Positions 29,288-38,563 are shown, counted from the first letter of the stretch. The stretch: DNA of 64,000 nt from Wenjunlia tyrosinilytica (GCF_014646055.1 NZ_BMMS01000008.1:124001-188000), one strand, 5' to 3'. The notes: generated by a model from the sequence alone, not told the origin. Translations and numbers: made by a program.

Positions 29288-30004
29288 ATGCATCCAACAG
29301 TCGCCCGCCTCACCCTCAAGGGACTGCTCGGCCGCCGCCGCACGATCCTGCTCGTCGCCCTGCCGGTCCTGCTGATCGTGATCTCGGTCGCGGTCCGTGC
29401 CCTGTCCGGACAGGACGACAGCACCAGCGCCGACATCCTGTCCGGATTCGCCCTCGGCACGATGGTCCCGATCATCGGCGTCATGGCCGGAACGGGGGCC
29501 ATCGGCCCGGAGATCGACGACGGTTCGATCGTGTACCTGCTGGCCAAGCCCATCACGCGACCGACGATCGTCCTCACCAAGCTCGTCGTCGCCATCTGCG
29601 TGACCGTGGCCTTCGCGGCCGTTCCGACGTTCATCGCGGGTCTCGCCCTGTCGGGTACGAGCCAGCGGATCGCCATCGCCTTCGGGATCGCGGCCACCGC
29701 CTCCTCTGTCGCCTATGCCGCGATCTTCCTGCTCCTCGGCGTCGTCACCCGCCACGCCGTGGTCGTGGGTCTGGTCTACGCGCTGGTGTGGGAAGGGCTG
29801 TTGGGCAGCCTGATCAGTGGAGCCAAGACCCTCAGCGTCCAGCAGTGGTCGCTCTCGCTCGCCGAGAAGATCGCCGCGAACGGGGTGGTCGACTCGGACG
29901 TGGGCCTGCCCACCGCGCTCGTCCTCATGGTCGTGGTCACGGTCGGCACCACCTGGTTCGCGGGACAGAAGCTGCGCTCCCTCACCCTCGCGGGTGAGGA
30001 GTAG
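29288..30004 (+). CDS. ABC-2 type permease (pair 2)
   Basis: A 238-residue membrane subunit with about six hydrophobic helices, including RTILLVALPVLLIVISVAV and GTMVPIIGVMAGTGAIG. It lacks the long N-terminal extension of the first permease. The ATG follows the ATPase stop by 9 bp. Its last codons (RSLTLAGEE) are encoded by the first copy of a 20-bp repeat that recurs twice just past the stop and builds the terminator. Confidence 0.87.
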   Translation: MHPTVARLTLKGLLGRRRTILLVALPVLLIVISVAVRALSGQDDSTSADILSGFALGTMVPIIGVMAGTGAIGPEIDDGSIVYLLAKPITRPTIVLTKLVVAICVTVAFAAVPTFIAGLALSGTSQRIAIAFGIAATASSVAYAAIFLLLGVVTRHAVVVGLVYALVWEGLLGSLISGAKTLSVQQWSLSLAEKIAANGVVDSDVGLPTALVLMVVVTVGTTWFAGQKLRSLTLAGEE

Positions 30005-30056
30005 ACGCTCCCTCACCCTCGCGGGTTGCGCTCCCTCACCCTCGCGGGTGAGGGGG
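29974..30056 (+). repeat. Three copies of a 20-bp repeat ending in a terminator hairpin
   Basis: CGCTCCCTCACCCTCGCGGG occurs at about 29975, 30006 and 30029; the first copy encodes the end of the permease, the other two are downstream. In copies one and three it continues as TGAGG, so CCCTCACC / GGTGAGGG pairs into a hairpin; copy three (about 30033-30054) is the likely operon terminator. The pattern looks like a recent local duplication of the gene end. Confidence 0.7.
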
Positions 30057-30075
30057 TGGAACGGCTTTGCGGTAG

Positions 30076-30294
30076 CGGCTATCCAGAAGTAGCGCTTCCA
30101 AGACGCCCGCCCCCCGAACTCGGCCGGACGTCGGTAATCGCCCTGCACTGCGCGGCGTTGTCCGCAGGAATCCGCACCCAGCGGTCGATCGTCGCGATGG
30201 CGGTGTTCTGCACACTGGCGATGCGGTGCTCCTGGTGGCCGCGCTGCGTTTCGACCCGACGCGGCTGGTGACCCGGGTCGAGGAGGAGCGCTGA
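30076..30294 (+). pseudogene. Possible gene relic: open frame without start
   Basis: A 72-codon open frame follows an in-frame TAG at 30073 and ends with TGA at 30292. Its last third reads like genuine protein (VLLVAALRFDPTRLVTRVEE), but no start codon with a ribosome-binding site is present and the first half looks random. It may be the degraded C-terminus of a lost gene. The rest of the gap between 30057 and 30311 shows nothing further. Confidence 0.2.
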
Positions 30295-30311
30295 GCCCCG
30301 GGACGAGAGGG

Positions 30312-31124
30312 TCAGTGCCCGTCGAGAAAGCGCTCCACGACCAGTGCGATGCCGTCCTCCTCGTTGGAGGCGGTGACCTCGTCGGCGACGGCCTTGAGCT
30401 CGTCGTGCGCGTTGGCCATGGCGACCCCGCGGGACGCCCAGCCGAACATCGGGATGTCATTGGGCATGTCGCCGAACGCGATGGTGTCGGCGGCGCCCAG
30501 GCCGAGCCGCCGGGCGGCGAGTGAGAGCCCGGTCGCCTTGGTCAGCCCCAGCGGGAGCATCTCGACGATGCCCTCGCCGGCCATCGTCACCCCCACGATG
30601 TCTCCGGCGACCCGCTGGGCAGCCGCCGCGAGCTCGTCGTCGCTCAGCCGCGGATGCTGGATGTAGAGCTTGCTGATCGGGGCCTGCCACATCTCGTCTC
30701 GCGCGAGAACGGGGACGGTGGGCAGCACTCCCATGAACCGGTAGCCGGGGCCGACGAGGATCTGCCCGTCCAGTCCGTCGTGGGCCGCGGCCAGCGTCAC
30801 CCTGCCCACCTCGGCCTCCAGCTTGGACAGCGCCAGCACGGCCACCTGCCGGTCCAGGGTGACCGAGGTCAGCAGCCGGTGCTCGCCGGCGTGGTAGACC
30901 TGAGCGCCCTGCCCGCACACCGCCAGGCCCTCGTAGCCGAGGTCGTCCAGGATGTACCGCGTGCGGGAGACGGGACGGCCGGTGACAACGATGTGGGCCG
31001 CGCCCGCCGCGGTGGCCGCGGCGAGCGCGTCGCGTGAACGCTCCGAGACGGTGTGGTCCCCGCGCAGCAAAGTCCCGTCGAGATCGGTCGCTATCAGACG
31101 GAAGGGCAGGGGCCGCAGGCTCAC
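30312..31124 (-). CDS. HAD-superfamily (Cof-type) hydrolase
   Basis: A 270-residue Cof-type phosphatase with motif [11 protein letters not shown], motif II VTGRP and the late [11 protein letters not shown]. It is a paralogue of the protein at 19555, sharing the ANAHDELKA-type end region. The substrate is unknown. The GTG start overlaps the serS stop as GTGA, so it is translated as the second gene of a serS operon. Confidence 0.92.
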   Translation of the reverse strand: MSLRPLPFRLIATDLDGTLLRGDHTVSERSRDALAAATAAGAAHIVVTGRPVSRTRYILDDLGYEGLAVCGQGAQVYHAGEHRLLTSVTLDRQVAVLALSKLEAEVGRVTLAAAHDGLDGQILVGPGYRFMGVLPTVPVLARDEMWQAPISKLYIQHPRLSDDELAAAAQRVAGDIVGVTMAGEGIVEMLPLGLTKATGLSLAARRLGLGAADTIAFGDMPNDIPMFGWASRGVAMANAHDELKAVADEVTASNEEDGIALVVERFLDGH

Positions 31125-32398
31125 TTGGCGACCGGCTCGAGCAGCTCACGCCCGCCGAGGTAGGGCCGCAGCACCTCGGGCACGCGCACCGAGCCGTCCG
31201 CCAGCTGGTGGTTCTCCAGCAGGGCGACGATGGTGCGCGGCACCGCGCACAGCGTCCCGTTGAGGGTGGCGAGCGGGCGGGTGCCGCGCTCCCCGCGTAT
31301 CCGGATCGACAGCCGCCGCGCCTGGAACTCGTCGCAGTTCGACGCCGACGTCAGCTCGCGGTACTTGCCCTGGGTGGGGATCCACGCCTCGCAGTCGAAC
31401 TTGCGCGAGGCCGAGGCGCCGAGATCACCCGTGGCCACGTCGATCACCTGGAACGGCAGACCGAGGCCGGTCAGCCACTGCTTCTCCCAGTCCAGCAGGC
31501 GCTTGTGCTCTGCCTCGGCGTCCTCCGGCGCGACGTACGAGAACATCTCGACCTTGTCGAACTGGTGGACACGGAAGATGCCCCGAGTGTCCTTGCCGTA
31601 GGTGCCCGCCTCCCGGCGGAAGCACGGCGAGAACCCGGCGTACCGCAGCGGCAGCCTGTCCGCGTCGAGGATCTCGTCCATGTGGTAGCCGGCAAGCGGT
31701 ACCTCGGAGGTGCCGACGAGGTAGAAGTCGTCCCTCTCCAGGTGGTACACGTTCTCGGCGGCCTGGCCGAGGAAGCCGGTGCCCTCCATGGCGCGGGGCT
31801 TGACGAGCGCCGGGGTGAGCATGGGGATGAACCCGGCCTCGGTCGCCTGGGCGATCGCCGCGTTGACCAGGGCGAGCTCCAGCAGGGCGCCGACACCGGT
31901 GAGGTAGTAGAAGCGCGAGCCGGAGACCTTGGCGGCGCGCTCGACGTCGATCGCGCCGAGCAACTGGCCGAGCTCGAGGTGGTCCTTGGGCTCGAAGCCC
32001 TCGGCGGCGAAGTCGCGCGGCGTGCCCACGGTCTCGAGGACGGCGAAGTCCTCCTCGCCGCCCACGGGCACGTCGGGGTGGACGACGTTGCCGAGCCGCA
32101 GCAGCAGGCTCTGCGCCTCCTCGGCGGCCTTGTCCTGCTCGGCGTCGGCGGCCTTCACCGCGGCGGCGAGCTCGCTCGCCCGCGCCAGCAGTTCGGCCCT
32201 CTCGTCGCCCTGAGCCTTGGGGATCTGCTTGCCGAGCACCTTCTGCTCGGAGCGCAGCTCGTCGAAGCGGACGCTGGACGACCTGCGCCGCTCGTCGGCG
32301 GAGAGCAGGGCGTCGACGACGTCGACATCCTCTCCACGGGCGCGCTGGGAGGCGCGGACACGGTCGGGGTCCTCACGGAGCAGGCGAAGGTCAATCAC
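31121..32398 (-). CDS. serS: Seryl-tRNA synthetase
   Basis: Charges tRNA-Ser with serine. The 425-residue class II enzyme has the N-terminal coiled-coil arm (about 30-105, Glu/Lys/Ala-rich) that recognises the long variable arm of tRNA-Ser, motif 2 ([14 protein letters not shown]) and motif 3 ([18 protein letters not shown]). The GTG at 32398 gives the family-typical [11 protein letters not shown] opening, and a TAGCCT -10 hexamer ends 7 nt before it, so the mRNA is predicted leaderless; the GTG two codons upstream would start too close to the hexamer. It is co-transcribed with the HAD gene downstream. A tRNA-Ser gene lies in this window at 53526. Confidence 0.96.
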   Translation of the reverse strand: MIDLRLLREDPDRVRASQRARGEDVDVVDALLSADERRRSSSVRFDELRSEQKVLGKQIPKAQGDERAELLARASELAAAVKAADAEQDKAAEEAQSLLLRLGNVVHPDVPVGGEEDFAVLETVGTPRDFAAEGFEPKDHLELGQLLGAIDVERAAKVSGSRFYYLTGVGALLELALVNAAIAQATEAGFIPMLTPALVKPRAMEGTGFLGQAAENVYHLERDDFYLVGTSEVPLAGYHMDEILDADRLPLRYAGFSPCFRREAGTYGKDTRGIFRVHQFDKVEMFSYVAPEDAEAEHKRLLDWEKQWLTGLGLPFQVIDVATGDLGASASRKFDCEAWIPTQGKYRELTSASNCDEFQARRLSIRIRGERGTRPLATLNGTLCAVPRTIVALLENHQLADGSVRVPEVLRPYLGGRELLEPVAK

Positions 32399-32405
32399 AC
32401 CCACC

Positions 32406-32411
32406 AGGCTA
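32406..32411 (-). promoter_or_regulatory. -10 hexamer TAGCCT, leaderless start of serS
   Basis: TAGCCT (minus strand) ends 7 nt before the GTG at 32398 with no ribosome-binding site between. Confidence 0.5.
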
Positions 32412-32484
32412 CCGGGGCGCCGCCACCGGTTTTCCCCGGACGGGGGGCTTCGTGCTGTGTTCCGGCTGAGGGCCGCTCAAGAGT

Positions 32485-32800
32485 TATCCACAGGCTGATT
32501 GCGGCTATAGCACTTTGTCCACAGGGTGTGTGTAGTTTCTGTGGAAGGTGGAACGGGTCCCTCCGCCGTGCGACTGCTCGCGCATGATGCCCACCTCAAA
32601 CCCCCCTCACACTCTCTTTCGAGTGGCAAATGGCCTCCCTGAAGAGTTAATCGGCATCATCGCGCTGACGAAGGTCGCATATGCCACTCAATGTCGGGAG
32701 CGTCGCCGCAGAGCGATTTGTCGACTGCATGGGATGGCAGTGTCGACTTGTCCCCAGCCTCCATTGGGCCTGTGGATAACTTGGGTGTGCCTGTGGATTA
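32485..32800. other. DnaA-box cluster between serS and pheA
   Basis: Within the 410-bp gap are TTATCCACA at 32485, TTGTCCACA at 32516 (the preferred Streptomyces box), TGTGGATAA at 32771 and TGTGGATTA at 32792 (both minus-strand boxes), plus near-boxes TTGTCCCCA at 32748 and TTGTCGACT at 32718. The two outer pairs point inward. The DNA between is AT-richer than its surroundings and includes a long-range inverted repeat, GAGTGGCA / TGCCACTC. A DnaA-box cluster called D78, with high DnaA affinity and negative effect on replication initiation, is described for S. coelicolor on cosmid D78; I believe this is the same locus. It is not oriC: dnaA and dnaN are absent. Confidence 0.8.
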
Positions 32801-32814
32801 CCGAGGTCGGGAAG

Positions 32815-33744
32815 TCAGACCCGGCCGTCGAGGCAGCGGGCGAGCCAGTCGGACGCCCGGGTGAAGTCCGCGTCCGCTGTCCCGGGGCGCGGCTTGGACG
32901 GCAGTTCGTCGGCCCGCGGATAGGACCCGAGGAAGCGCACGTCCGGGCAGATCCGGCGCAGACCCTTGAGCGCCTCCCCCACCCGCTGCTCGCCGATGTG
33001 GCCCTCGCAGTCGATGGAGAAGAAGTACCTGCCCAGGCCCTCGCCCGTGGGGCGGGACTCGATCCGGGTCAGGTTCACCCCGCGCACGGCGAACTCCTGA
33101 AGCAGCTCCAGGAGGGCGCCCGGGTGGTCGTCCGGCAGCTGGAAGACCAGGGAGGTCTTGTCGGCTCCGGTGGGCGCGGAAACCCTCGCGGGCCGGGCCA
33201 CCAGCACGAAGCGGGTGATCGCGTTCTCCGCGTCGTGGATCTCGGTGACCAGCGGCTCCAGCCCGTACGTCGCGGCGGCGAACTCACCCGCGAACGCCGC
33301 GTCGAACCGGCCCTCCTGCACCTGCCGTGCCCCGTCGGCGTTCGAGGCCGAGGGCTCCCACTGCGCGTTCGGCAGGTTCTTCGCCAGCCACTTGCGCACC
33401 TGGGGCTGCGCGTGGGGGTGCGCGGTCACCGTCTTGATGTCGGACAGCCGTGTCCCCGGCCGCACCAGCAGCGCGAAGGCGATCGGCAGATAGACCTCGC
33501 GCACGATCGTCAGGGGCTCGCCGGTGGCCAGCTCGTCCAGCGTGATCAGTACCGCGCCCTCGACGGAGTTCTCCAGCGGCACCATCGCGGCGCCCGCCTC
33601 GCCCCTGCGCACCGCGTCCAGCGCCGCCGGGACCGAGACCATCGGCACCAGGACCCGTGTCGCCGCCTCGGGGAGCGTCCGCAGAGCGGCCTCGGTGAAC
33701 GTTCCTTCGGGCCCTAGGTAGGTGAAGTTGCTGCTGGGCGACAT
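32815..33744 (-). CDS. pheA: Prephenate dehydratase
   Basis: Converts prephenate to phenylpyruvate in phenylalanine synthesis. The 309-residue protein has a catalytic domain (about 5-185) with FTYLGPEGTFTEAA, PLENSVEGAV and the ITRF catalytic Thr-Arg-Phe motif, and a C-terminal ACT domain (about 200-280) with HPGALLELL and the phenylalanine-binding ESRP motif, so feedback inhibition by phenylalanine is expected. It is a stand-alone dehydratase without a fused chorismate mutase, as usual in actinobacteria. The start has AGGAG 10 nt upstream. The promoter shares the DnaA-box region. Confidence 0.96.
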   Translation of the reverse strand: MSPSSNFTYLGPEGTFTEAALRTLPEAATRVLVPMVSVPAALDAVRRGEAGAAMVPLENSVEGAVLITLDELATGEPLTIVREVYLPIAFALLVRPGTRLSDIKTVTAHPHAQPQVRKWLAKNLPNAQWEPSASNADGARQVQEGRFDAAFAGEFAAATYGLEPLVTEIHDAENAITRFVLVARPARVSAPTGADKTSLVFQLPDDHPGALLELLQEFAVRGVNLTRIESRPTGEGLGRYFFSIDCEGHIGEQRVGEALKGLRRICPDVRFLGSYPRADELPSKPRPGTADADFTRASDWLARCLDGRV

Positions 33745-33810
33745 CGGTGCGGCTCCTGTCGTATCGGCACTCGCAACGATAACGATCGCCGCTCGAGGCC
33801 GCCTGGGCGT

Positions 33811-35322
33811 TCAGCCTTCGAGAAGGCGCCGCCCGACGTACTCGCCGGGCGCACAGCCACCGGGGACCGCGAACAGGGCGCTCGACTCGTGCCGCAGGAA
33901 CCGCGAAAGCCCGTCGCCGCGGTCCAGCTTGCGCTGCACCGGCGTGAACCCCTGCCGCGGATCGGCCTGCCAGGCGACGAACAGCAGCCCGGCGTCCGGC
34001 GCCCCGTCGGCGGCGAAGCCGTCGTGGAACGAGAAGCCGCGCCGCAGCATCGTGGCTCCCCCGTTGGCCTCCGGCGCCGCCACCCGGATGTGGGCGTCGC
34101 CGGCGATGGCCAGCGACCCGTCGGGCTTCTGCTTGCCCAGGTCCACCTTGGTCGTCTCGGAACCGCCGGAAAGCGGTGCCCCGTCGGTCTTGCGCCGCCC
34201 GATGACCCTTTCCTGGCGGTCCGGCGGCAGGTGGTCCCAGGCGTCGAGGAGCATCCGGATCCGGCGGACCACCACGTACGAGCCGCCCGCCATCCACGAA
34301 GGCTCGCCCTTGGCGGGAACGAAGACCTTGGCGGCGAAACCGGGGTCCGACGGCTCGGGGTTGTTGGTGCCGTCGATCTGGCCCATGAGGTTGCGGGTGG
34401 TCATGGGGCGGGCGGTGGCGCCGGGGGAGCGGTTGAAGCCGTTCATCTGCCAGCGGGGGAGCGCCACCTCCCGAGCGAGCCGCTGGAGCGTGCGCAGCGC
34501 GTTGAAGGCGACGAGCGCGTCGTCGGCGCCGATCTGCACGAACAGGTCCCCGTCGCCGCGCCTGCGGTCGAGCGCGTCGGCGGAGAACGAGGGCAGCGGG
34601 GTGAGGGCGGTGGGGACGGGCAGGCCCAGCTTCTTCAGAAAGGAGGCGCCGAAGCCGAAGGTGACCGTCAGCGAGGCCGGCCCCGCGTCCAGCGCGACCT
34701 GGTTGTCGCTGTCGGCCGCCCGGCCCTCGGTCATCGCCGAGGCGGCCTTGGTCCAGCGGCGCATCAGGGCTGTCGCCTCGGCCCGGCCCGCACCCGCTTT
34801 GAGGTCGAACGCGGCGAGGTGCCCGCGCGCCTGGGCTGGGTCGAGGATGCCCGCCTGGTGGGTGCCGTGGAAGGGGACGGCGGTCGAGCCGATGGACGCC
34901 AGTTCCAGCGGCCGGTCCGAGGCCGCGAGCGCGTGGCCGCCCGCTCCCGCCGCGGCGCCGACGGCCAGACCCGCGCCACCGGTCGCCGCGAGCACGCTGC
35001 GGCGCGACAGCTTCCTGCGCTCGTCCGGCCGGTCGCCGGGGGCCCGGTCCGTGTGGTCCGCCGCCGGCGTGGCCCGGGTGGCGGACGCCTGGGACGGCAG
35101 CGCGGCCGAGGTGTCCGCCGACGGGTCGGCCGAGGCGCCGGCCGACTCGACCGTCGCCTGATCCCGGGCCGGGCCCGCTGGATCCCCGGCCCGGTCCGTT
35201 GCCTGGGCTCCGGCCCGGTCCGTCGCCTGATCCCCGGCCCGGTCCGTTGCCCGGGCTCCGGCCCGGTCCGCCGCCTCGTCGCCGGTCTCGTTCGGGTTCT
35301 GGTCCACTTGCTGGTCTGGCAC
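33811..35322 (-). CDS. dtpA: Tat-exported dye-decolorizing peroxidase
   Basis: A 503-residue DyP-type haem peroxidase. The GxxDG motif is GQIDGTNN (about 313-320) and the proximal-His region lies later; HESSALFAVPGG is a conserved end block. A twin-arginine signal, SRRSVLAAT (about 106-114) with a following hydrophobic stretch, predicts folded export. Unusually about 100 residues precede it, including four ATDRAGDQ-type repeats, and no later ATG or GTG is available. In S. lividans DtpA acts with Sco and the PCuAC protein EcuC to mature the copper oxidase GlxA for aerial growth; those partners are immediately upstream here. The GTG is 3 bp after the copCD stop. Confidence 0.93.
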   Translation of the reverse strand: MPDQQVDQNPNETGDEAADRAGARATDRAGDQATDRAGAQATDRAGDPAGPARDQATVESAGASADPSADTSAALPSQASATRATPAADHTDRAPGDRPDERRKLSRRSVLAATGGAGLAVGAAAGAGGHALAASDRPLELASIGSTAVPFHGTHQAGILDPAQARGHLAAFDLKAGAGRAEATALMRRWTKAASAMTEGRAADSDNQVALDAGPASLTVTFGFGASFLKKLGLPVPTALTPLPSFSADALDRRRGDGDLFVQIGADDALVAFNALRTLQRLAREVALPRWQMNGFNRSPGATARPMTTRNLMGQIDGTNNPEPSDPGFAAKVFVPAKGEPSWMAGGSYVVVRRIRMLLDAWDHLPPDRQERVIGRRKTDGAPLSGGSETTKVDLGKQKPDGSLAIAGDAHIRVAAPEANGGATMLRRGFSFHDGFAADGAPDAGLLFVAWQADPRQGFTPVQRKLDRGDGLSRFLRHESSALFAVPGGCAPGEYVGRRLLEG

Positions 35323-35325
35323 GAT

Positions 35326-37221
35326 CTAGCCGATCTCGATCTTCTTCGTCTCGGTCACTTCGTCGATGTCGGAGGTGCGCACCGACACCGACAGCTCCCA
35401 TGTGCCGGACAGGGGGAGCTGAACCCCGCCGGCCGTCCAGTGGCCGACGTCGATGTGCTCGAGGCCCACGGCGAGCGGGCCGAGAGCCTTCTTCTTCAGC
35501 GTGAACGCCACTTTCAGCTCGGCCACGTCGACCGGAGCGCCCTTGGTGTCGGTGAGTCGCACATGCAGCACATTGTCACCCTTGCGGGCGGGATCGAGGT
35601 CGACGGTAGCCGTGCCCTTGCCGTTCTTGCCGCCGGTGTCGTAGGGGATCACCGCATTGACAGGTTTGGCCGGCCGGGGAAGGGAGTTCGCGGCCTGGGC
35701 ACCGCTTTCTTCCACGGTCCGGGCGGGCTCCGTCGTGGTCAGCAGCGTAGTGATCGTCAGCACCACGACGGCGATGGCGACTTCGGCGACCACCGAGCCG
35801 CGCAGCATGGACCGGTTCGGGTTGGCGTCGCGCTCGCGCTTGGCGCGGGCGGCCGCTATCGCCGCGCGCTGGCGGGCGAGCTCGGCGGCGCGGGCGGGGT
35901 TGCCGCTCTTGGCGGCGGGCTTCTTCACCTCCGCGCTGAAGGTGACGGGCTCCGACGAGTCCGAGTCGGCGACCGAGAGCGTGCGCATCCGCCTGGTCCA
36001 GCGCCGTGAGTACCAGCCCGCGCAGAGCAACGCGGCGACCGCGACCAGCTTGGCGATCAGCAGCTTGCCGTAGTGGGTCGAGCCCAGGGCGTTCCACGAG
36101 CCGACCTGCCGCCACGACTGGTACACACCCGTGCCGACGAGCAGGACGACGCATGTGAAAGCGATCTTGGAGAACCGCTCCACGGCCTCGGTCTCGATCT
36201 GCGGCCCGTCGGGGACGTAGAGGGCGGTGAGGAGCGCCGCCAGGCCGCCGAGCCATGTCGCCATCGCCACGAGGTGGACGACGTCGACGGGGATGGCCAC
36301 ACCCGTCTGCAAGCCGACCGAGGCGTGCTCCATGACCGCCCAGGTGCTGGCCAGCCCCACCGCGAGGACCTCGCCCGCGACGATCAGGCCGAGCCGGACG
36401 TCCCGCTGCGCCTTGCGCTCGGACTGCCCGACCAGGACCGCGAGGAACGCCCCGGCCCCCGCGAGCAGGAGCAGCCGCACCGCCAGCGCGGCGCCGGGCT
36501 TGGTCTCGAGGGTGGCGCGCAGGGCTTCCAGGTCGAAGGCGTCCCCGACACCGCTCCCGCTCTCATAGGGGCCGCGCAGCATGAGCTGGGCGATCGTGCA
36601 GACGAGGAGGGCCGACCAGCCGGTGAGGAGCAGTCGCTGCATCGGCCGACGCCCCCCGCCGTTGCTCCAGCACACCAGGGTGAAGCCGGCCGCCCCGACG
36701 AGGAGGGCGAAGCCTCCGTAGGCGAGGTACCGGGCGGTGTCGTAGAGTCCTCCGGCCGCTCCGCCGCCGACCGTCGGCGCCTGGACGGAGACCTTGGTCG
36801 CCGACTGCTTGCCGATGGAGAAGGTGAACGCGCCCGAGATCGGGTGGCTGTCCGCGGAGACCACGTGCCAGGCGACGGTGAAGGTGCCGTCCGGAAGCCC
36901 CGCGTGCAGTCTCGCCCGGGCGGTGCCGTTCCTGCCGTCCGCGTGCCGTGCGCGGCCGTCGTCGACCTGCTTGCCCTCCGGGTCGAGGACGCGCACGGAG
37001 CCGGCGGAGACGATCACGGACTCGGAGAAGGTGAGGGTCACCTGCTGGGGCGCCGTCTGCACGATCGAGCCCTGGGCGGGATCGGTGCCGATCAGGGCGG
37101 CGTGCGCGGACGCGGGCAGCGCGGAGGCGAGGAGCACGGCTATCGCGGTGCCGAGCACCACCAGCAGCGCTCCGGCGCGGCGCGCACGCGCGGGTCGCCG
37201 GGGGGCGGACACGGACGCCAT
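35326..37221 (-). CDS. CopC-CopD copper resistance/uptake fusion
   Basis: A 631-residue fusion. After a signal peptide ending in SASAHAALI, the CopC domain begins with the mature His expected to bind copper (cleavage after ...ASA), contains FSESVIV and WHVVSADSHPISG, and spans about 38-135. An eight-helix CopD domain follows, with a C-terminal extracytoplasmic beta domain of the YtkA/CopC-associated type (last 110 residues). It handles extracytoplasmic copper and may import it. The ATG at 37221 has GAGGAG 7 nt upstream; the TTG at 37236 is rejected. It lies 11 bp after the PCuAC stop in the copper operon. Confidence 0.92.
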   Translation of the reverse strand: MASVSAPRRPARARRAGALLVVLGTAIAVLLASALPASAHAALIGTDPAQGSIVQTAPQQVTLTFSESVIVSAGSVRVLDPEGKQVDDGRARHADGRNGTARARLHAGLPDGTFTVAWHVVSADSHPISGAFTFSIGKQSATKVSVQAPTVGGGAAGGLYDTARYLAYGGFALLVGAAGFTLVCWSNGGGRRPMQRLLLTGWSALLVCTIAQLMLRGPYESGSGVGDAFDLEALRATLETKPGAALAVRLLLLAGAGAFLAVLVGQSERKAQRDVRLGLIVAGEVLAVGLASTWAVMEHASVGLQTGVAIPVDVVHLVAMATWLGGLAALLTALYVPDGPQIETEAVERFSKIAFTCVVLLVGTGVYQSWRQVGSWNALGSTHYGKLLIAKLVAVAALLCAGWYSRRWTRRMRTLSVADSDSSEPVTFSAEVKKPAAKSGNPARAAELARQRAAIAAARAKRERDANPNRSMLRGSVVAEVAIAVVVLTITTLLTTTEPARTVEESGAQAANSLPRPAKPVNAVIPYDTGGKNGKGTATVDLDPARKGDNVLHVRLTDTKGAPVDVAELKVAFTLKKKALGPLAVGLEHIDVGHWTAGGVQLPLSGTWELSVSVRTSDIDEVTETKKIEIG

Positions 37222-37232
37222 CGCTGGGCTCC

Positions 37233-37802
37233 TCAACTGCCGGTCTTCTCGGCCGGGGGCCGGTACGTCATGGGTTCGACCGGGACCTTGACACCGATCG
37301 TGCCCGACGTCGCGAAGTGAAGTTCGAACCTCACCTTCTCACCCACCTCCGGCCGGGCGGACAGGCCCATCAGCATCAAGTGGTTGCCGCCGCGGCTGAG
37401 GACGAGCCTGCCTCCCGCGGGGATCTCGAAGCCGTCGACCTGTTCCATCCCGGCGCCGGAGGTGCGGTGCATCGTGACGTCGTCGGTGAGGTCGCTGGTC
37501 ACCTCGGTGAGGCGGTCGGCGGCCTTGCCGGTGTTGCGCACGGTCAGGTATCCGGCCGCCATGTCGGCGGACGCGGGCCTGGGGACATAGGGGTCCTCGA
37601 CGCTCAGCCGGGGCTTGGCGCCCGCGCCGTCGCCGGAGCCGCCGGCCCCCGACGAGCCGCAGCCGGTGAGCAGGGCGAGAGCGGCCACCGCGACGAGCGC
37701 GCCCGCACACGCGGTCCGGTCCTTCACGGGCGCCGGCTTCGTCTCGTCGCCGCCCGCCTGCGCCACTGCCTCGGCCTTCGTCCCGTCCGCCGTGGAGCTC
37801 AC
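37233..37802 (-). CDS. ecuC: PCuAC copper chaperone lipoprotein
   Basis: A 189-residue extracytoplasmic Cu(I) chaperone. The PCuAC motif is visible as MHRTSGAGM followed about 20 residues on by GGNHLMLMGL (H-x(n)-M-x(n)-H-x-M). A lipobox LLTGC places the lipid-modified Cys at residue 48; the 28 hydrophilic residues before the hydrophobic core are longer than a normal signal peptide. EcuC in S. lividans passes Cu(I) to Sco. The GTG start overlaps the Sco stop as GTGA, so the two are translationally coupled, matching the functional pairing. Confidence 0.9.
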   Translation of the reverse strand: MSSTADGTKAEAVAQAGGDETKPAPVKDRTACAGALVAVAALALLTGCGSSGAGGSGDGAGAKPRLSVEDPYVPRPASADMAAGYLTVRNTGKAADRLTEVTSDLTDDVTMHRTSGAGMEQVDGFEIPAGGRLVLSRGGNHLMLMGLSARPEVGEKVRFELHFATSGTIGVKVPVEPMTYRPPAEKTGS

Positions 37803-38476
37803 GGCCTGACGCCCTTCACCAGCAGGGGCATGTCGTGCTTGAACTGGGCGAGCGACGTGCCCGCCGTGTACAGCACATGTCCCTTGCCGTCGGCGGCCGA
37901 GAACGCCACCACCTGGGCGCCGTGCTCGACGGTGACGCTGCCGTCCTTCTCCTTCTTCGGCTTGGCCACATCCGCGCCGATGGTCCTGGCGGCCGCCTTG
38001 ATGTCCTCGAACCTGCCGGTGAGACCGATGAACGACTTGTCCATCGCGTCCAGCCACGTCCGCAGGTGCCCGGGGGTGTCCCGGTCCGGGTCGGTGGTGA
38101 CCATGACGACGTCGACCTTCTTCCGGTCGGCCTTGGGGAGCGCTTGCTTGGCGAGTGCCAGGTCGCTCATCGTCGTCGGGCAGACGTCGGGGCAGTGGGT
38201 GTAGCCGAAGTACAGCAGGGTGACCCTGCCCTTCGTCCGCGTCCGCAGGTCGAAGGGCTTACCGCTGGTGTCGGTCAAGGTCACGTCGGGCTTGGCGAAC
38301 GGCTGCTCGAGCGGGGTCCCCTGGTAAGGGGTGTTGGCCTTGTCCACGGAGATCTCGGCGGGTGAGTCCGAGGAACCGGTACCGGCCCCGGAGGAACCGC
38401 AGCCGACGGCGGTGAGCGCCAGGGCGAGGGCGCTCACGGTGGCGGCGGCGAGGCGCAGGGTCTTGCTGGGGAGCAT
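37799..38476 (-). CDS. sco: SCO1/SenC copper metallochaperone lipoprotein
   Basis: A 225-residue thioredoxin-fold protein that delivers copper to the CuA site of cytochrome oxidase or to GlxA-type oxidases. The metal-binding pair is CPDVC (Cys95, Cys99) with the partner His in VEHGAQ. The lipobox TAVGC puts the anchor Cys at residue 26. The ATG at 38476, with AAGGGA upstream, is preferred to the ATG at 38497 because it gives a standard lipoprotein signal. Neighbours on both sides are copper proteins in the same orientation. Confidence 0.93.
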   Translation of the reverse strand: MLPSKTLRLAAATVSALALALTAVGCGSSGAGTGSSDSPAEISVDKANTPYQGTPLEQPFAKPDVTLTDTSGKPFDLRTRTKGRVTLLYFGYTHCPDVCPTTMSDLALAKQALPKADRKKVDVVMVTTDPDRDTPGHLRTWLDAMDKSFIGLTGRFEDIKAAARTIGADVAKPKKEKDGSVTVEHGAQVVAFSAADGKGHVLYTAGTSLAQFKHDMPLLVKGVRP

Positions 38477-38563
38477 GGGAGTCCCTTGACGTTTCATGGG
38501 TTCATGGCTCGCGGGGAGCCCCGGCCCGTCCTGGCCGTGCCGGGGCCCGCCCGCGTGGGGCCG

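Noticed and set aside
29974-30056. CRISPR array
   Set aside because: Only three copies, spacers of 2-12 bp, first copy is coding, and no cas genes. The tandem arrays at 759-820, 42968-43049 and 48740-48915 fail for the same reasons.
32405-32814. oriC
   Set aside because: Too few DnaA boxes for a Streptomyces origin, and dnaA, dnaN and rpmH are absent.
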